In this document: positions 49,171-61,004 of the stretch, piece after piece
Layout: each line of letters begins with the position of its first letter
How positions within the stretch are numbered: position 1 is the first letter of the stretch
Assembly (NCBI GenBank): GCA_015680905.1
Contig: CM027377.1
Coordinates: 10,502,501-10,566,500, forward strand
Reading direction: 5' to 3'
Length of the DNA: 64,000 nucleotides
From: Coptis chinensis
Taxonomy: Eukaryota > Streptophyta > Magnoliopsida > Ranunculales > Ranunculaceae
Notes under the pieces: model-generated
The model's input: only the letters and a program-made list of their open reading frames with translations
The model's database searches: none
Told to the model about the DNA's origin: nothing
Made by a program: the position numbers and the translations under genes

Positions 49171-49439
49171 TGCTTATTAATTATCTTGTTAACTCATTTA
49201 TTAAAAGACACAGCCCAACCTTTAGTTCCTACTCCACGATTTGCACTACACACATTTGCCAAATCACACATATCCGTGTGCCTCATTCACACCGAGTACC
49301 ACTACAAGACATATGTCCCAAGTGGGATATCGCCTCCAGGAAGCATACTTTCATCTTATAAACTCATAACTTGTGAGTCACAGTCATCTCTGGGATTTCC
49401 ATACACATACACAAAGCCTCTTTTGGGCATAACAAAATA

Positions 49440-49660
49440 TCAGGTCATTCATGGCACATTCAATGAATACCTTGGGTCATTCCCGCCACATTCAAGGAAT
49501 ACCCATCATAACACTAACAGGTCATTCATGGCACATTCAATGAATACCTTAGGTCATTCCTACCACATTCAAGGAATACCCATCATAATACTAACAGGCC
49601 ATTCATGGCACATTCAATGAATACCTTAGGTCATTCTCACCACATTCAAGGAATTCAGAC
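49440..49660 (-). repeat. Minisatellite inside LTR-like copy B
   Basis: About three near-identical units of about 72 bp (ggtcattcatggcacattca, then ccacattcaaggaataccca). They are the reverse complement of the units in copy A. Confidence 0.85.
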
Positions 49661-50220
49661 CTACATTCCCGATACACTCAAGGAATACAGCCCACCCCGC
49701 AAGGCGAATGCCTTAGTTCCTCTCTAAGACGGCTTTTCACATGACATTATTAGTCATAAATATTTCCTTTCATTTCTTTTCATCAAAGAGGAGTGGAGAG
49801 ATCTAAAGATGTGGGCGACACATTAAATTTTCACCGGACACTTTTACACTAGATTTTAACACTCAAGAGTTCTCATTTATTATAATATTTTCATTACAAA
49901 ATAAACATCATCTCAAACAATAGAATAATTACTAAAGATTCCAAACACAATAACTAATCAACTTACCTCATTATCAATTATATAAATCATAGATATCAAA
50001 AGGTTCAATCAGGAATAACGTATTAGTTAAATGTCTCGTGAATACATTTTAAACAACCACAATCACGTACACAATTAAGTACTAACATTGTATACATATA
50101 GTTATCACAATAACTAATAACTAATATATAATATATAATATAGTGACTGCATTTTTGCTCAAAGCTGTCTACGTATCCAAATCTTTCAAGATTGGAATCA
50201 AGCCTTCGTAATTCTTATCA

Positions 50221-51064
50221 ACCACATAGTCAAAGTTAAAGAACAATAAGAATTCATGTTTTAAGATTGCACACTTCATTTCCCTTTCATTCCTCAATTG
50301 TATATATATTAAACACAAACTTTAATGTAATATGTCACGTGAGATAACATAAATCTATATTAACATTTAGTGTATATTCAACCATTGTATTTGGAATATA
50401 ATACAAATGTGAAATTAAGCAATCAAGATTCAAGACACTCGTATGTCTAAGTAAAATCATTTATCTCATTACAATAAGAAAAATTAACTAGAGCTCCCCT
50501 AAAAAGAAAACATGGTAGGTTATCTAGTTAACTTGCCAAAATAATAACGTTTCCTATAGCCATCCAAAAGATACACCATTTGATTATTTGAAAACTAGGA
50601 TAGGTATACTTACTATTAAGAAAACTCATCCTGTTTCGATGCACCTTTTTACCAGTATATTCCCATAAAGAAAACTCTTCTTTGATATGAAGATGACATG
50701 CAACTTGGAAAGTTTTCTAGAAAGAAATAATTTTTGAAAGGACATTAATGATCAATTTAACGACTACTTCATTTACTACATCATCCTGTTTCGATGTTTT
50801 GGTTTTATGAAATTTTAGGTCGAGGTTTCTCTTTGCTTTTGTATGATTCCTAAAAGATTCGTCACTTTTAAATTTTCCAATAAAGGTTTTCTTTACTTTT
50901 TATTCAGCCCATCTCATAGTCTTATATTTCGATATCATTGTATGTATCTATTTAAATCATTTGTGTGCTTGTGTGGGTATGACTCCTGTTTGTCACTTTT
51001 TCTCTCAAGGTAAAAAATCATCCCCATACACAGGTGAACCCACTTAGGTGATACATGTCTCTGG
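50221..51064. other. No gene recognised
   Basis: AT-rich DNA between the LTR-like repeat and the Copia LTR. The phrase catcctgtttcgatg occurs twice (about 50627 and 50782) but nothing else stands out. Confidence 0.5.
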
Positions 51065-51240
51065 TGTTGGAATATTTGTTACTTTATTTAGTATTAGCAA
51101 GTATCTTGTAATCTTAGTAAGTGTATTATCTTTTTCTAGATATGTAGATCTAGGAGATCTTCTGTATTCATGGAACTTCTTCTTGTATATATATCTGCTG
51201 GTTATATCAATAAAGACTATCAGAAATATTCATTAAAACA
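51065..51240 (+). repeat. Copia 5' LTR
   Basis: Starts tgttggaatatttg and ends ...cattaaaaca, 176 bp, with an aataaa signal near 51210. The other LTR lies outside the window, so the borders rest on the TG..CA ends and the adjacent primer site. Confidence 0.7.
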
Positions 51241-51249
51241 TCTTTGACA

Positions 51250-51263
51250 TGCTATCAAGAGCC
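51250..51263 (+). promoter_or_regulatory. Copia primer-binding site
   Basis: tgctatcaagagcc, close to the TGGTATCAGAGC site complementary to initiator methionine tRNA that most plant Copia elements use. It begins nine bases after the LTR. Confidence 0.6.
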
Positions 51264-51462
51264 AACTCCGATTTCCTTTCCACTACCCAATTACTATAGG
51301 AATCGGAGCCTTTTTTTGGTGTTTGGTTTTTTTTTTTTTTTTTTTTTTTTTTGGTCATATAATACAATTTGTTACACTATATCGGATTGTATTTATTACC
51401 CTCTTCTTCCTTATCGTTCTTGTCTATTGATCTAGTTCACTGTTTGTGTTCTATATTATAAT

Positions 51463-51960
51463 GACAGACTTACCTACCAATAATGATTCCATTATTGTGC
51501 ATTCCAATAATGATTCCACTGTCATGTCTACTCTTTATATGAAGAAGAGTCACTTAGTCACTGCTGCCGGATTTGTTGCCCAATCAGGTATAACTAACTC
51601 TGCTCTTATTGCTTTTACTGGAAATAGTGATTGGATAATTGACACGGGTGTTACTGATCATATGACTTGCGATCGCTATAAATTTAACCATTTCTCCTCT
51701 AGTTGTTCTAAATCAGTCATTACTAATGCTAATGGTGTGTCATTATACCTCTGTCCCCTTCTTTATCTATCCATGATGTTTTATTTGTTCTATCACTAAA
51801 CTGTAACATTCTCTCTGTTAGCCAATTAACCAAATCTAATAATTGTGTTACCTTATTTTTTTCTACTCACTGTATTTTTCATAACATCCATACCAAGGAG
51901 AGGATTGGCAGTGGTAAACAAAGTGGAGGATTGTACTATCTGGAGGATGGTTTTCAAAAG
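51463..51960 (+). pseudogene. Copia protease region (fossil)
   Basis: The first frame (from ATG 51463) holds SDWIIDTGVTDHMTCDRYKF near 51630-51690, the aspartic protease active site of Copia polyproteins (consensus W.ID.GAT.HMT). A long T tract at about 51328-51352 lies upstream. Fossil, broken. Confidence 0.75.
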
Positions 51961-52491
51961 TCCAATCAAGGAGTACAAGCTAATGTTATGAGTGACGATA
52001 AGGTTAATAAAAATAAAGGCGAGATTTGGCTTTGGCATAGACAATTAAGACATCCCTCATTTGGTTACCTTAGGAGATTATTTCCATCTTTATTTAATGG
52101 TTGTAGTATTTCTAATTTTGATTGTGAAACCTGTGTAATGGCAAAAAGCCATCGTACTGTTTTCTCTTCGAGTGATAATAAAGCTGATGCTCTTTTTTCT
52201 TTTGTTCATTCAGATGTTTGGGGTCCTGCCCCACGTCCTACACATAACGGGATGAAATGGTTTATTACATTTGTCGATGACTGCACTCGGATGACCTGGG
52301 TATATTTTTTGAAACGTAAAAGTGATGTCTGTACAGTTTTTCCTTTTTTCCATCAGATGGTGCTCACACAGTTTGGAATCTTTGTAAAGGTTGTTCACTT
52401 TGATAATGGGGGTGAGTATTTCAAAAAGGAATTGACTGGCTTTATGCATTCAGCTGGTATTCTACATCAAACATCTTGCTCTTATTCCCCT
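51961..52491 (+). pseudogene. Copia integrase region, first part (fossil)
   Basis: IWLWHRQLRHPSFGYLRRLF with CETCVMAKSHRTVF is the Copia GAG-pre-integrase zinc-binding region. HSDVWGPAPRP and VDDCTRMTWVYFLK start the catalytic core, and VVHFDNGGEYF carries the second Asp. Reading stops at SYSP, where E4 enters. Confidence 0.9.
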
Positions 52492-53648
52492 TGATAAGAG
52501 CCCAAAACTGTAGTTTTAACCCCTTAACAATCATACTTTTAGACCAATTATGTGAATAATAAGTAAGAGTTAATCGATTCACGTGTTTTTATGCATTTCG
52601 GGCTTCAAAGTCCATTATGTGCGAGAAATGTGCCACTTTAGCGAGATAAAGGAGCAAAGGTCGGTTGCTAAGGAGTTCTGTGATTAAAGGCCAAGATTCA
52701 AGAAGACAAAGCCTCTCTAAAGCCCGGGTCAAAAGATGAAGAGTCAAAGTCCACGCAAAAGTAAACAAAGGTCTTGCAAAAGTCAACAGAACTTCCGAAG
52801 ACCATATCTTTGGACTCGGACCTCGAATGGGGCCTACCTTATGTCAAAACGACCGGCTCGGAAAGAGCTTTCCAATGGTCCAAGCCTTAACCCAATCAGA
52901 GGAGAAAAAGTGGATGAAAAGTCTGTGGAAGCCAACTGCAGCTGAAGAGGCCTTTTAGGCTGAAAGAATTGGGTTTTGGGCCCGATTCTTCTGCCCAAAG
53001 CATGGCTCCAAGCCCATGCACGATTTTTGGATCTGGATGTATAAAACAAAAAGCTTAGCTCTTTGTTAATGGTAAGCGATTAGGTTAGGAAGCTTATGTT
53101 AATGGAGTTTAGGGTTAGAAAAAGTTAGATCTAGAATAATTTTTAGATCTAGATCTAGTTTTGAATCTCCATTTTATTAGTTTTCATTTCCTTTGTTTTA
53201 ATTTAAAGTATTAAAATATTGTTATTGCTTCATTAGATAAATCAAGTAGTTTATTATTGATCAAATTCGATTTTGTCATTTATCTATTGCTTAGATCTAA
53301 TTTCATTTCTTGGTTGTTAGTCATTTTAAGTAGTTATTGATGTTAGATTTTAATTATTGTTTGTTAAATTTCATAAAGTTAGAATCTTTAGATTTAGTTG
53401 TCTTAAATTTATAATTAGTTTTAGTTTAAACACCAAACACATCACTCTCACTTCCTCCTTGTGTTTTGAATAATTGAATTCTATTTAAGTCTTGAGGGTT
53501 TAAGAGTGGAACGAAATCCTTACTCGTTGTATTGCATGATTATGTTTTGAGAGTAAGAAGAATTGATTTAAACGTAAGAACGGTAGGATTACGTATTAGT
53601 GTTCTTGTAGCATTAATATTAGGATTTTACTGTTTTTACGGGTTATCA
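52492..53648 (+). repeat. E4 5' LTR
   Basis: Starts tgataagagcccaaaactgt and ends ...acgggttatca, 1157 bp. A TATA-like tataaaac is at about 53040. The start is the same as E3, but the LTR is some 350 bp shorter. Confidence 0.9.
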
Positions 53649-53650
53649 AA

Positions 53651-53669
53651 TGGCGCCGCTGCCATCTTA
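53651..53669 (+). promoter_or_regulatory. E4 primer-binding site
   Basis: tggcgccgctgccatctta, two bases after the LTR and identical to the E3 site. Confidence 0.8.
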
Positions 53670-54480
53670 ATCTCGTTCATGACAAGAATTCAATTGCTTG
53701 AATCCAAGGGGCAATCCCCCATTCTCTACCCACCCACCCTTTTAATTTTTCATTCTTATTTCTTGAATTTTCGGAACTGTTCACTGTTTTAGGCATTGGG
53801 GCTGCGGATTCACTGAGAAAAACACTGCGGTGAAGGTATTTCTAAATTTTCGAAAATTCTGAAAATTTTCATACATATTATTGAATGTGTTGTTGATTTA
53901 CTGGAATATTTTCAGATTTTTCAAAGTTGGTTTACCTTGTGAAACAAATACGATCTTTACAGTGCTGCATTTCAGTTTTCACACCGTATGTTCTTGAAAA
54001 ACAGACGAATAAGGTTACTTAGAGAGTTCTAAAAATTCTATAATTTTTACAGGAGTATCTATCCTAACTAAGGAGTTTGTAGTAAAAATTTGATGAGTTT
54101 TTGATTTGTTTTGACCTCCTAAATAGTAGAGTGTTTCCAGTGTGTTTCTGCAGTGTTGCAAACACTTAATATCTGAAACACCAGCCAATAAGGAGAGGTT
54201 GTAGAACTCCAATTGCTCTAAATTTTTTACAGGAACAAGTAGGATCTGTCAGGAGTCTCCAGTAAAAATTTGGAAATTTTTGGAGTTGTTTTGATGGGTT
54301 AACCATTCGGTTGTTTGTATTGTGTCCGAAAACCGTTACGCAAACTTTGAAGGGCTGTAGAGGGACTTTCACAGCTCCGATCGATCTGAAATTTTACAGG
54401 CTACTTGATAGACGTCTTAGCAAATTACTGTAAAAATTTCAGATTTTTTGGAGTACGATAAAAGGCCTAAAACTTGAAAA

Positions 54481-54590
54481 CCCTGGAGCGCGACCCGCGC
54501 CCATGTTGAGCGCGACCCGCCCTTATTCAACGTAATTTCAACTTACCTTGAGCCCCCGCGCCAACCCGCGCCCTACCCGCGCCCAACAAG
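54481..54590 (+). repeat. E4 GC-rich array, leader copy
   Basis: Units such as ggagcgcgacccgcgccc and gagcgcgacccgccctt recur about five times in otherwise AT-rich leader DNA. It lies about 270 bp before the gag ATG. Confidence 0.8.
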
Positions 54591-54857
54591 GAAAATTCAT
54601 CCGAACAGCCCAATTTTCATAGGTAAATGCATATTTTTATTCCTTAAAGTTATTAAGTGTTTCTAACTTGTTAAATACACTTAAATCGCGTATACAAGAC
54701 GCTATTCAAACGCGTAGCAAGGAGGCATTCAGTACTCCTTCTTCCACTCCTCGCCTCTTCTGTCAGAGGAGTTTTAATTCTAGTATAATCAGGCTTGTTT
54801 TTCATAGAAATAAATACAACACGCCTATCTAGAATTTCACACACTACACTTGCATCA

Positions 54858-56245
54858 ATGGCTAAAGAACAAGAGACTCCTCTCTCTGATTTTTATAAAG
54901 CCCTAAACGATGGCCCTAAGTCGTGCATCGTTCTTGCAAACCATAGTGGGGGATTTTCGAATCCCCTAATATATTTAACTTGTTACCGGTTTTTCATGGT
55001 TTAGACCACGAGAAGCCTTACCCGGCTTTATCGTAGGATAGACCAAGTTCTCACTACATTCCATCATCCTAGCGTAAGTCGAGATCAAGTTAAACTTAGG
55101 GTGTTTCCTTTCACCCTAGCCGACAAGGCGGCGTCTTGGTTAACTGCCCAAACGCCAAACTCTGTGGACTCATGGGCTCAACTTGTTCAATTGTTCATGG
55201 AACAATTTTACCCACCATTGAAGACGGATGAAATGCTTCACAAAAATTCATTTCTTGACCATAATCCTCATGAATCCTTTTGAGGCACGAATCGTTTCAG
55301 CGATCTTCTCATTGAATGCCCAAGATCATAATCTTGCGAAAGACACGCTTGTTAGTGCTTTCTTCAAGGGGCTTTCACATTATCATAAGGAGGTTCTAGA
55401 TATCATGATAGGGGTAGTTTTCTTAGTAAAGGAGCCTTGGAGGCTTATAAATTCTTAGAAGATCAATCTAAGAAGAACAACAATTGGGAGAGGTAACGAT
55501 TCCTCCCGCTCCTCTCCTTCTTCTCTTGAGGTTAAACATGATCCCGAGCTTAAAACTCTTATCGATGCCCTCACTAAGAAGGTAGATGCTATCTCGTTCA
55601 ACAACAACCCACTCCACCATGAACATTAACTCTACTCGTTGTAATGTGCATTTGTAGTCTTGAGCATTCCGACTTCTATTGTCCTCTTGTCTATGCACAA
55701 CCACTACCACAACCACCACACTTCAACCAGTTAACTCAACATCAAGGACAAGAGAACTTAGGTGACCCGAATAGAGGTTTAGTACCCATAACCCGAAATT
55801 ATCAACATCAAGACATGAACACTTTCAACAAGCTTTAATTCCAATACAACCATCTACGGACAAAGTAGTAGTGACCTTGTTGGAGAAACAAAATCAAATT
55901 ATGCAACAAAACTCCAACTTGATGAAAGATCAAAGATGATCAAAACTCTAATATGATGAAACAAACGATGCAAATGATGCAGTCTTTGTGCCAAAAGGTT
56001 ATTGACATGTCTTCTAACCAAAATAATAACCAAACCGGGCGTGTTTCCAAGTCAAGCGATTACCTAATCCTAAGTCAACAAACCGCGCCTTTGAAATAAA
56101 CAAGTATTTACGGTAATGGTAATATAAACCAAGGGGACCTACAGGCAGTCACTACCCTTCATTCAGAGCGAGTAGTTGATAACCAAGTGGCTATGCCTAA
56201 AGATTACCTGCAAACTAAAAATGATACCATACCAAATGCTATAAT
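54858..56245 (+). pseudogene. E4 gag region (fossil)
   Basis: Starts at ATG 54858 (MAKEQETPLSDFYKAL). It contains LRVFPFTLADKAASWLTAQ and FMEQFYPPLKTDEML, the Athila gag core. A Cys/His knuckle-like stretch is near 55640-55690 (SLEHSDFYCPL). LHSERVVDNQV at about 56159 corresponds to the LRSGRQ..DNQV motif of E1. Fossil, broken. Confidence 0.75.
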
Positions 56246-57220
56246 AGAAACTGAAGACCTACAACAACCGTAGAAGTACCAGTTAAACCACAACCAAAAG
56301 GGCAAACATTACAAGACCCAATAATAGAAATTGAAGACCCTACACCTGTAGAGGTTCCAATATGGAAACCTAGTTGGAAAGTGATAAAAGATAAAGCAAC
56401 GGTTAACAAATATGTTCCCCTCATATTAGGTATAGGGATAAAACACCGCATGAACAACTAGATTTTCCCCGTAGAAGGTGAAGTTAAGTCTATTGAGAGT
56501 TTTGTACCTCACATTAGTCGCGGTGACACTTTAGTCCGCACACACTAGTAGATACCCTCTTAAGGGAAGAAGACAAGGATCACAATTTCTACTCCCTAGG
56601 CGTAGATAACATCGAGGAAGATTTCCTTCGACTCGCGGTTCTCTCCTATTGACATCCATTCATCTCTTGACCATGGCGGAAGAAGAATTTTTAAGCCCTC
56701 TATCCCAGTTGATTCTTCTTACCCACCTATTGAGGAATGTCTTGCATATCTCAAAGCCTCTGATGATATAAACCTAAGAACACTAGTTGAACACCATTCA
56801 CCCACCTCACATCCTCATGTCACTCATTCACCTTCCATCACGAATGTTCCTCACCCTCTACCTTTTCAAAGAACCATTGAGTTTATACTTGACCTTGGCG
56901 TTTCTCCTATGCTTCATAACTATCTAAAACCAACTGGTGAAGAAGTAACACCCAAGGATAAGCCACCTGACACTTTTTCATTCTTCCCACCCTTTTCTTC
57001 TAACACTTATCCACATTCCAAGTATTTTCCAAAACCATTCATTTACTCACGATCATTCACTTGGACACCTTCTTATTCAACTAAGTTGCGTCGTAGAAAG
57101 TTTTGGAGCTTGATTCTGTTTGATGGTGCATTCCATGTTAATTATTTGTGGAAAGACCCACAACTTTTTAGATTATTGATATATGGGAAACTGCATGTAA
57201 ATACATATATATCACTTTAA
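56246..57220 (+). pseudogene. E4 acidic and proline-rich region, function unknown (fossil)
   Basis: Broken frames rich in Pro, Ser and acidic residues, ending in a 103-codon frame (56909-57220; KPFIYSRSFTWTPSYSTKLR). It corresponds in position to 24347-25250 of E3. It lies where protease and reverse transcriptase should begin, but no DLGAS or RT motif is seen. Confidence 0.5.
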
Positions 57221-57873
57221 GTCTAGGGAATCTGACTTTAAAAGACCCACGTTTTAAAACAAATTTTTACAAACCTGTTTTCAAAAATTTGTTTGGGGGT
57301 GGGGTGTTTGGTTTTTCCATTCTTGATCACTCAAATTCCTATTCTTACCCCCACCTCACTCCCTTGAAGAGTAGCTAGATTTCTTCTTGTTTGTTGTTTT
57401 GATGTTGTTTTTTATTATTTTTAGTAGATAGGATGTTACGTTGTTAAATTCCGTAGTTAACTTTGAATTTGGTAGTTAAATGTTGTTTGAATTTCAATTT
57501 TAATATAATGTGGTTCTTTTCAAATTGTGCATAGATTTTATTGTTAATCCCACCTTCCCGAATTATTTGGGGGTGGTATTATTTATTCTATCATGATTTG
57601 TAGAAGATCCTCCATTTTAGAGTTTGTTTTGGAGTGAAGGTTGAGAATATTGTCGTAATTGGCATACCTATGATTAGATGTGGTGGTAGGATGAAATCTA
57701 AGAGAGTTTAGAAGTTACTAGTCTAAATCCAGTATGAAAGATATTAGGGTTGTTATAGAATCAAGAATATGAGTTGTTTCCGTTTTCGGGTTCGGAAATT
57801 TTATTGTTTCCGGAAATTGCCTTAAAGTTTTTTTTTTTGGCAACCTACCGATTCGTTTTAACAATTCAAAACC

Positions 57874-57882
57874 TATATAAAC
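57874..57882 (+). promoter_or_regulatory. Internal TATA-like box of E4
   Basis: aacctatataaacttcattc lies about 120 bp before the second GC-rich array and about 450 bp before the extra frame. The same cctatataaac precedes the corresponding array in E3 (about 23279-23289, minus strand). Its use as a promoter is inferred. Confidence 0.4.
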
Positions 57883-57989
57883 TTCATTCTTTCTACACTA
57901 ACAAACCACAATACATTCCACCATCATCCCGCACCATCCACTCCAAGTTTTACTTTCTTTTCATCTAAACTCGGTTTAAATTTCCCGTC

Positions 57990-58290
57990 GAGGCGCTGCT
58001 GCGCCCTTCACATTTTTGGAAAATTTAGTTAGAGCGCGCCCGCGCCCAAGCTGAGCGCGACCCGCCCTCATCTACTGGACCTAGAGCACGCCGCCGCTGA
58101 GTTGAAGCGACCAGCCAAAACACCGGAATTCTAAAATTTAAGAGCCACTTCGCGACTTCTAGTAGGCCCCGCCGCACTTCACTTCGACCAGAAAAATTTC
58201 AGAGCGCCCAGCAGAGCGCGACCCGCGCTCAAACACTGGAATTCTAAAAATTTCAGAGCGACTTCGCGCCTATATGAGCTAGCGCCAGCG
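57990..58290 (+). repeat. E4 GC-rich array, second copy
   Basis: Repeated cores gagcgcgcccgcgcccaa, gagcgcgacccgccc and gagcgcgacccgcgctc are spaced through about 300 bp. It lies directly before the extra frame, as in E3. Confidence 0.8.
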
Positions 58291-58329
58291 CCGACTTCCG
58301 TGGACCAGAAAAATTCCGGTTTTCTCACG

Positions 58330-59070
58330 GGTAGTTTCGGATCATTCACGGCTATTCCAGAGCGTAATTTTGAGATGACATCTCCTACATTGATACCGAA
58401 CAATCTTTCGAAGATTTGTTTCAAAGCACTACTTATGGTGCTTGGTTTCATGAGGTGATCACACACGTAAATTTGGGGAACGCTTATGCATCTTGCAAGC
58501 ATTTGTTCTTGGACTTGCCATGCCCATTTGAAATACAAGACCCATGATGCTATTGGGTAGATAATATTCATGTCTACACTTATGACTTTTTGCATGAGGC
58601 TTATGGGTCCGACAATTTCCGTGTAGAGGACCAAGGGACATATAATGTAGCCCTTGGTAACTTGTCCCTTAATGTGATACGGTAATGTTCTTTATCATGC
58701 TAAACATATTAGGGGAGTGACATTTTTCTTCTGCGAATAATGCCACTTGCGATGTTTTCCTTGCTTTAGCTGAGGAACGCCTGCTATATGACCTTCCTAA
58801 GACCTTAATGTCTAGTTTAGCACGAGCCCATAGCATGAGGCATAAGTATCTTCTTATGCCTATATTAGTTTGCCGTATTATACTATGTTTCTTCCCTGTT
58901 TTTTTTGTGCCCCTTTCACGGACTGGGTTGGGGTCGACATTGTGAGACCCACCAATTCTATTATTCGATCTTTCCGTGCAATGACTTGGCAAGGGTGGAG
59001 GATACAACCTCATCAGGTTGCACCTTACACCCCATCCGACCAAGTGGCTTTTAACAACGGTTGGCATCCG
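58330..59070 (+). pseudogene. E4 extra open frame (fossil)
   Basis: The plus strand holds counterparts of the E3 extra frame: EMTSPTLIP near 58370, VEDQGTYNVALGNLSLNV near 58625, and WQGWRIQPHQVAPYTPSDQV near 58990. The function is unknown. Long minus-strand frames over the same DNA are treated as shadows. Fossil, broken. Confidence 0.5.
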
Positions 59071-61004
59071 TAGATGATAAATGGCGGCAAGCTTGGCAAA
59101 TTATAATGGCATGGCGGGGCGCAAGGAACCTCACTTCTTTATAGAAGAGGAGGATGACGAAAACGCTGGAGTGGAGGTAAGTTTTTTAGTTTCGGTTAGT
59201 GTCCGCGCTTATGTCCCAAGCAATTTAATTTTGTTAACCCCATAATGGGTGGAACTCTTATAGAGTTCGTCGGTTTTTATTACTATATTTGTATGTTTTA
59301 ACTTTTGTTTTGCGGATGTTCTAGAATTTCCGCATTTCAATGGTATTTTTCCTACCCTCTTTATTTAAATGCTTTGAGGACAAAGCATGCTTCTTGTTTG
59401 GGGGCATAGAAACACGCGTGTAATTAAGACATCTGTTAGGATATAGATATGTATAATATGCATTTGTTTTCAAGTTAAAAATTTCAAAAATATAAATAAA
59501 TAAGTTTATGCTATACACTTAGGAATATTGGTATTGTTTTCTTTCTCTATGCTCTTAACAATCTAGAAGTCTCAATAGCTTTTGCATCGAGAATAATTGT
59601 TAGAAACTTAGGTTAATATGTAGGTAATAATCTTTGCATCTATCTATAAATATATTACATGAGTATCTATGATTGTTAGTAGTAAGTTTCAAATCTAGGC
59701 TAGAGTACTTATTCTACAAATCCTGTGAGAATATAGCCTAAAGCCTTATATGAGCTTTAAATATTTGAGAAATGACACAAGGGAGAAGTAAAATCCGGAT
59801 AGAGAAATCACACGCGTCCACTTGCTTGATCACTATGCCATATCCTAAGCGAGAATTTAGGCCCTCTTTGGATCGATATAGCCAGAAATTCAAACCTATG
59901 AATTATTTTCCGCTAGTCGCCCCCTCGAGCCTTTCTTTAGCCTTCCATAAACCACAATTCCTTTACCCCGCTATAAAACAAAACAAAATAAAAAATCAAC
60001 CTACCCAATTTAGAATAAGTCCGAGAATAGAATGAGGAAGAAAGAAGAAGAGAAAACATGTGTAAACAAAAATTAGTTAGTTGCTTCAGAAAAATAAAGA
60101 AAAGAAGTTTCCATCCAAAGAGAAAAAAAAAAAAAAGAAAAGAAAAAAAAAAAAAAGAAAAAAAAAAAAAATAGAAATAAATAAAAACTCCAAAAAAAAT
60201 AGAATAAAAGGGGAGTCAAAGGCCAAAGAAAAGAAAAATATGGCTAAGGATGGAAACAAAGTGTAGAAGCAAAAGTAAATAACAAGGTTTTCTCTAGTTA
60301 CATAATATGAAGAGACTCTATTATCTCGGACTTGTCCTCTAGAATATCCATTTCCTTCCTTCTTAAATCATCTCCTAATCCCCGCGAACACCTAATAAAG
60401 ACCTCTAGCTCAATTAGGAATAGGTTAGTGTGATAGTAAGTGGCAGATGTGTTTGATCGACCCCGCTTCCTTGTTGTCATTGAGATTGTAAGGTAAAGTG
60501 TGCCCACCGCACTTAATGGAGTAGCTGAAACTTGAGCGAAAAAATCGAGTGGTTTTGTCTTGACATTTATGTGAGGACCTACTTAAGGACGCTATTCGAG
60601 TTTTCAGAAACGAACCTGCTAGGCATTTCATAGTATTACTCATAGTATATATATTTGTATCATAGATGATTGATTATTATGCATATATTAGTTTAGGTTT
60701 TTGACTTGGTTATTCTTATTCAATTGCTAGTGAGATGTATAGATAGTTGAGACATGAATGAGGAAACAATAGTTTTATTTCTTAGTCGTTGTAGTATAGA
60801 TGAAGTTTGTGAGTACCTTCATCGAAAAACTCTCACGAGGCTATAACTTCGTCCACTAGGGAATTCCTAGTGGTTTAAGGCCTTGTTGCATATGGTCAAT
60901 GCAATCGCACTCAAAAAACGGAGTAGATAGAACTCCATTTTGGTCACTTATTCTAATTTCTCATATTTGCTTGAGGACAAGCAAAATGCTGTTTGGGGGT
61001 GGTT
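59071..61004 (+). other. E4 3' noncoding region and polypurine tract
   Basis: Contains a gtttgggggcat block near 59396, an A-rich tract at 60121-60185 (whose Lys-rich frame is an artefact), and gtttgggggtggtt just before the 3' LTR, the polypurine tract (60991-61004). It is collinear with 20232-22000 of E3. Confidence 0.8.

Larger units (their letters stand above)
47872..50220 (-). repeat. LTR-like repeat, copy B, rearranged
   Basis: Starts tgtcacaccccaaatttccag, the mirror of the end of copy A. Blocks shared with copy A, in inverted orientation, lie at about 48535-48600, 49380-49400, 49440-49700 and 50100-50220. The block at 50100-50220 (ctacgtatccaaatc, aatcaagccttcgta) is displaced relative to its place in copy A. 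The right edge is not defined. It is probably an LTR of a degraded Ty3/Gypsy element. Confidence 0.55.

Noticed and set aside
53651-53669. tggcgccgctgccatctta considered as part of a tRNA gene
   Set aside because: It is the 3'-end complement used as a primer-binding site, directly after an LTR, with no tRNA fold around it.
58179-59067. Long minus-strand frames in E4 (151 and 132 codons), mirrored by plus-strand frames at 22298-22827 in E3
   Set aside because: They are antisense to the shared extra frame in both elements, as expected from similar DNA. Their composition is basic and irregular, and the sense reading has the better protein-like character.
60081-60266. A 61-codon frame made almost entirely of Lys, Glu and Asn
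   Set aside because: It is a translation of an A-rich tract in the noncoding tail of E4; the T-rich mirror lies near 21190 in E3.
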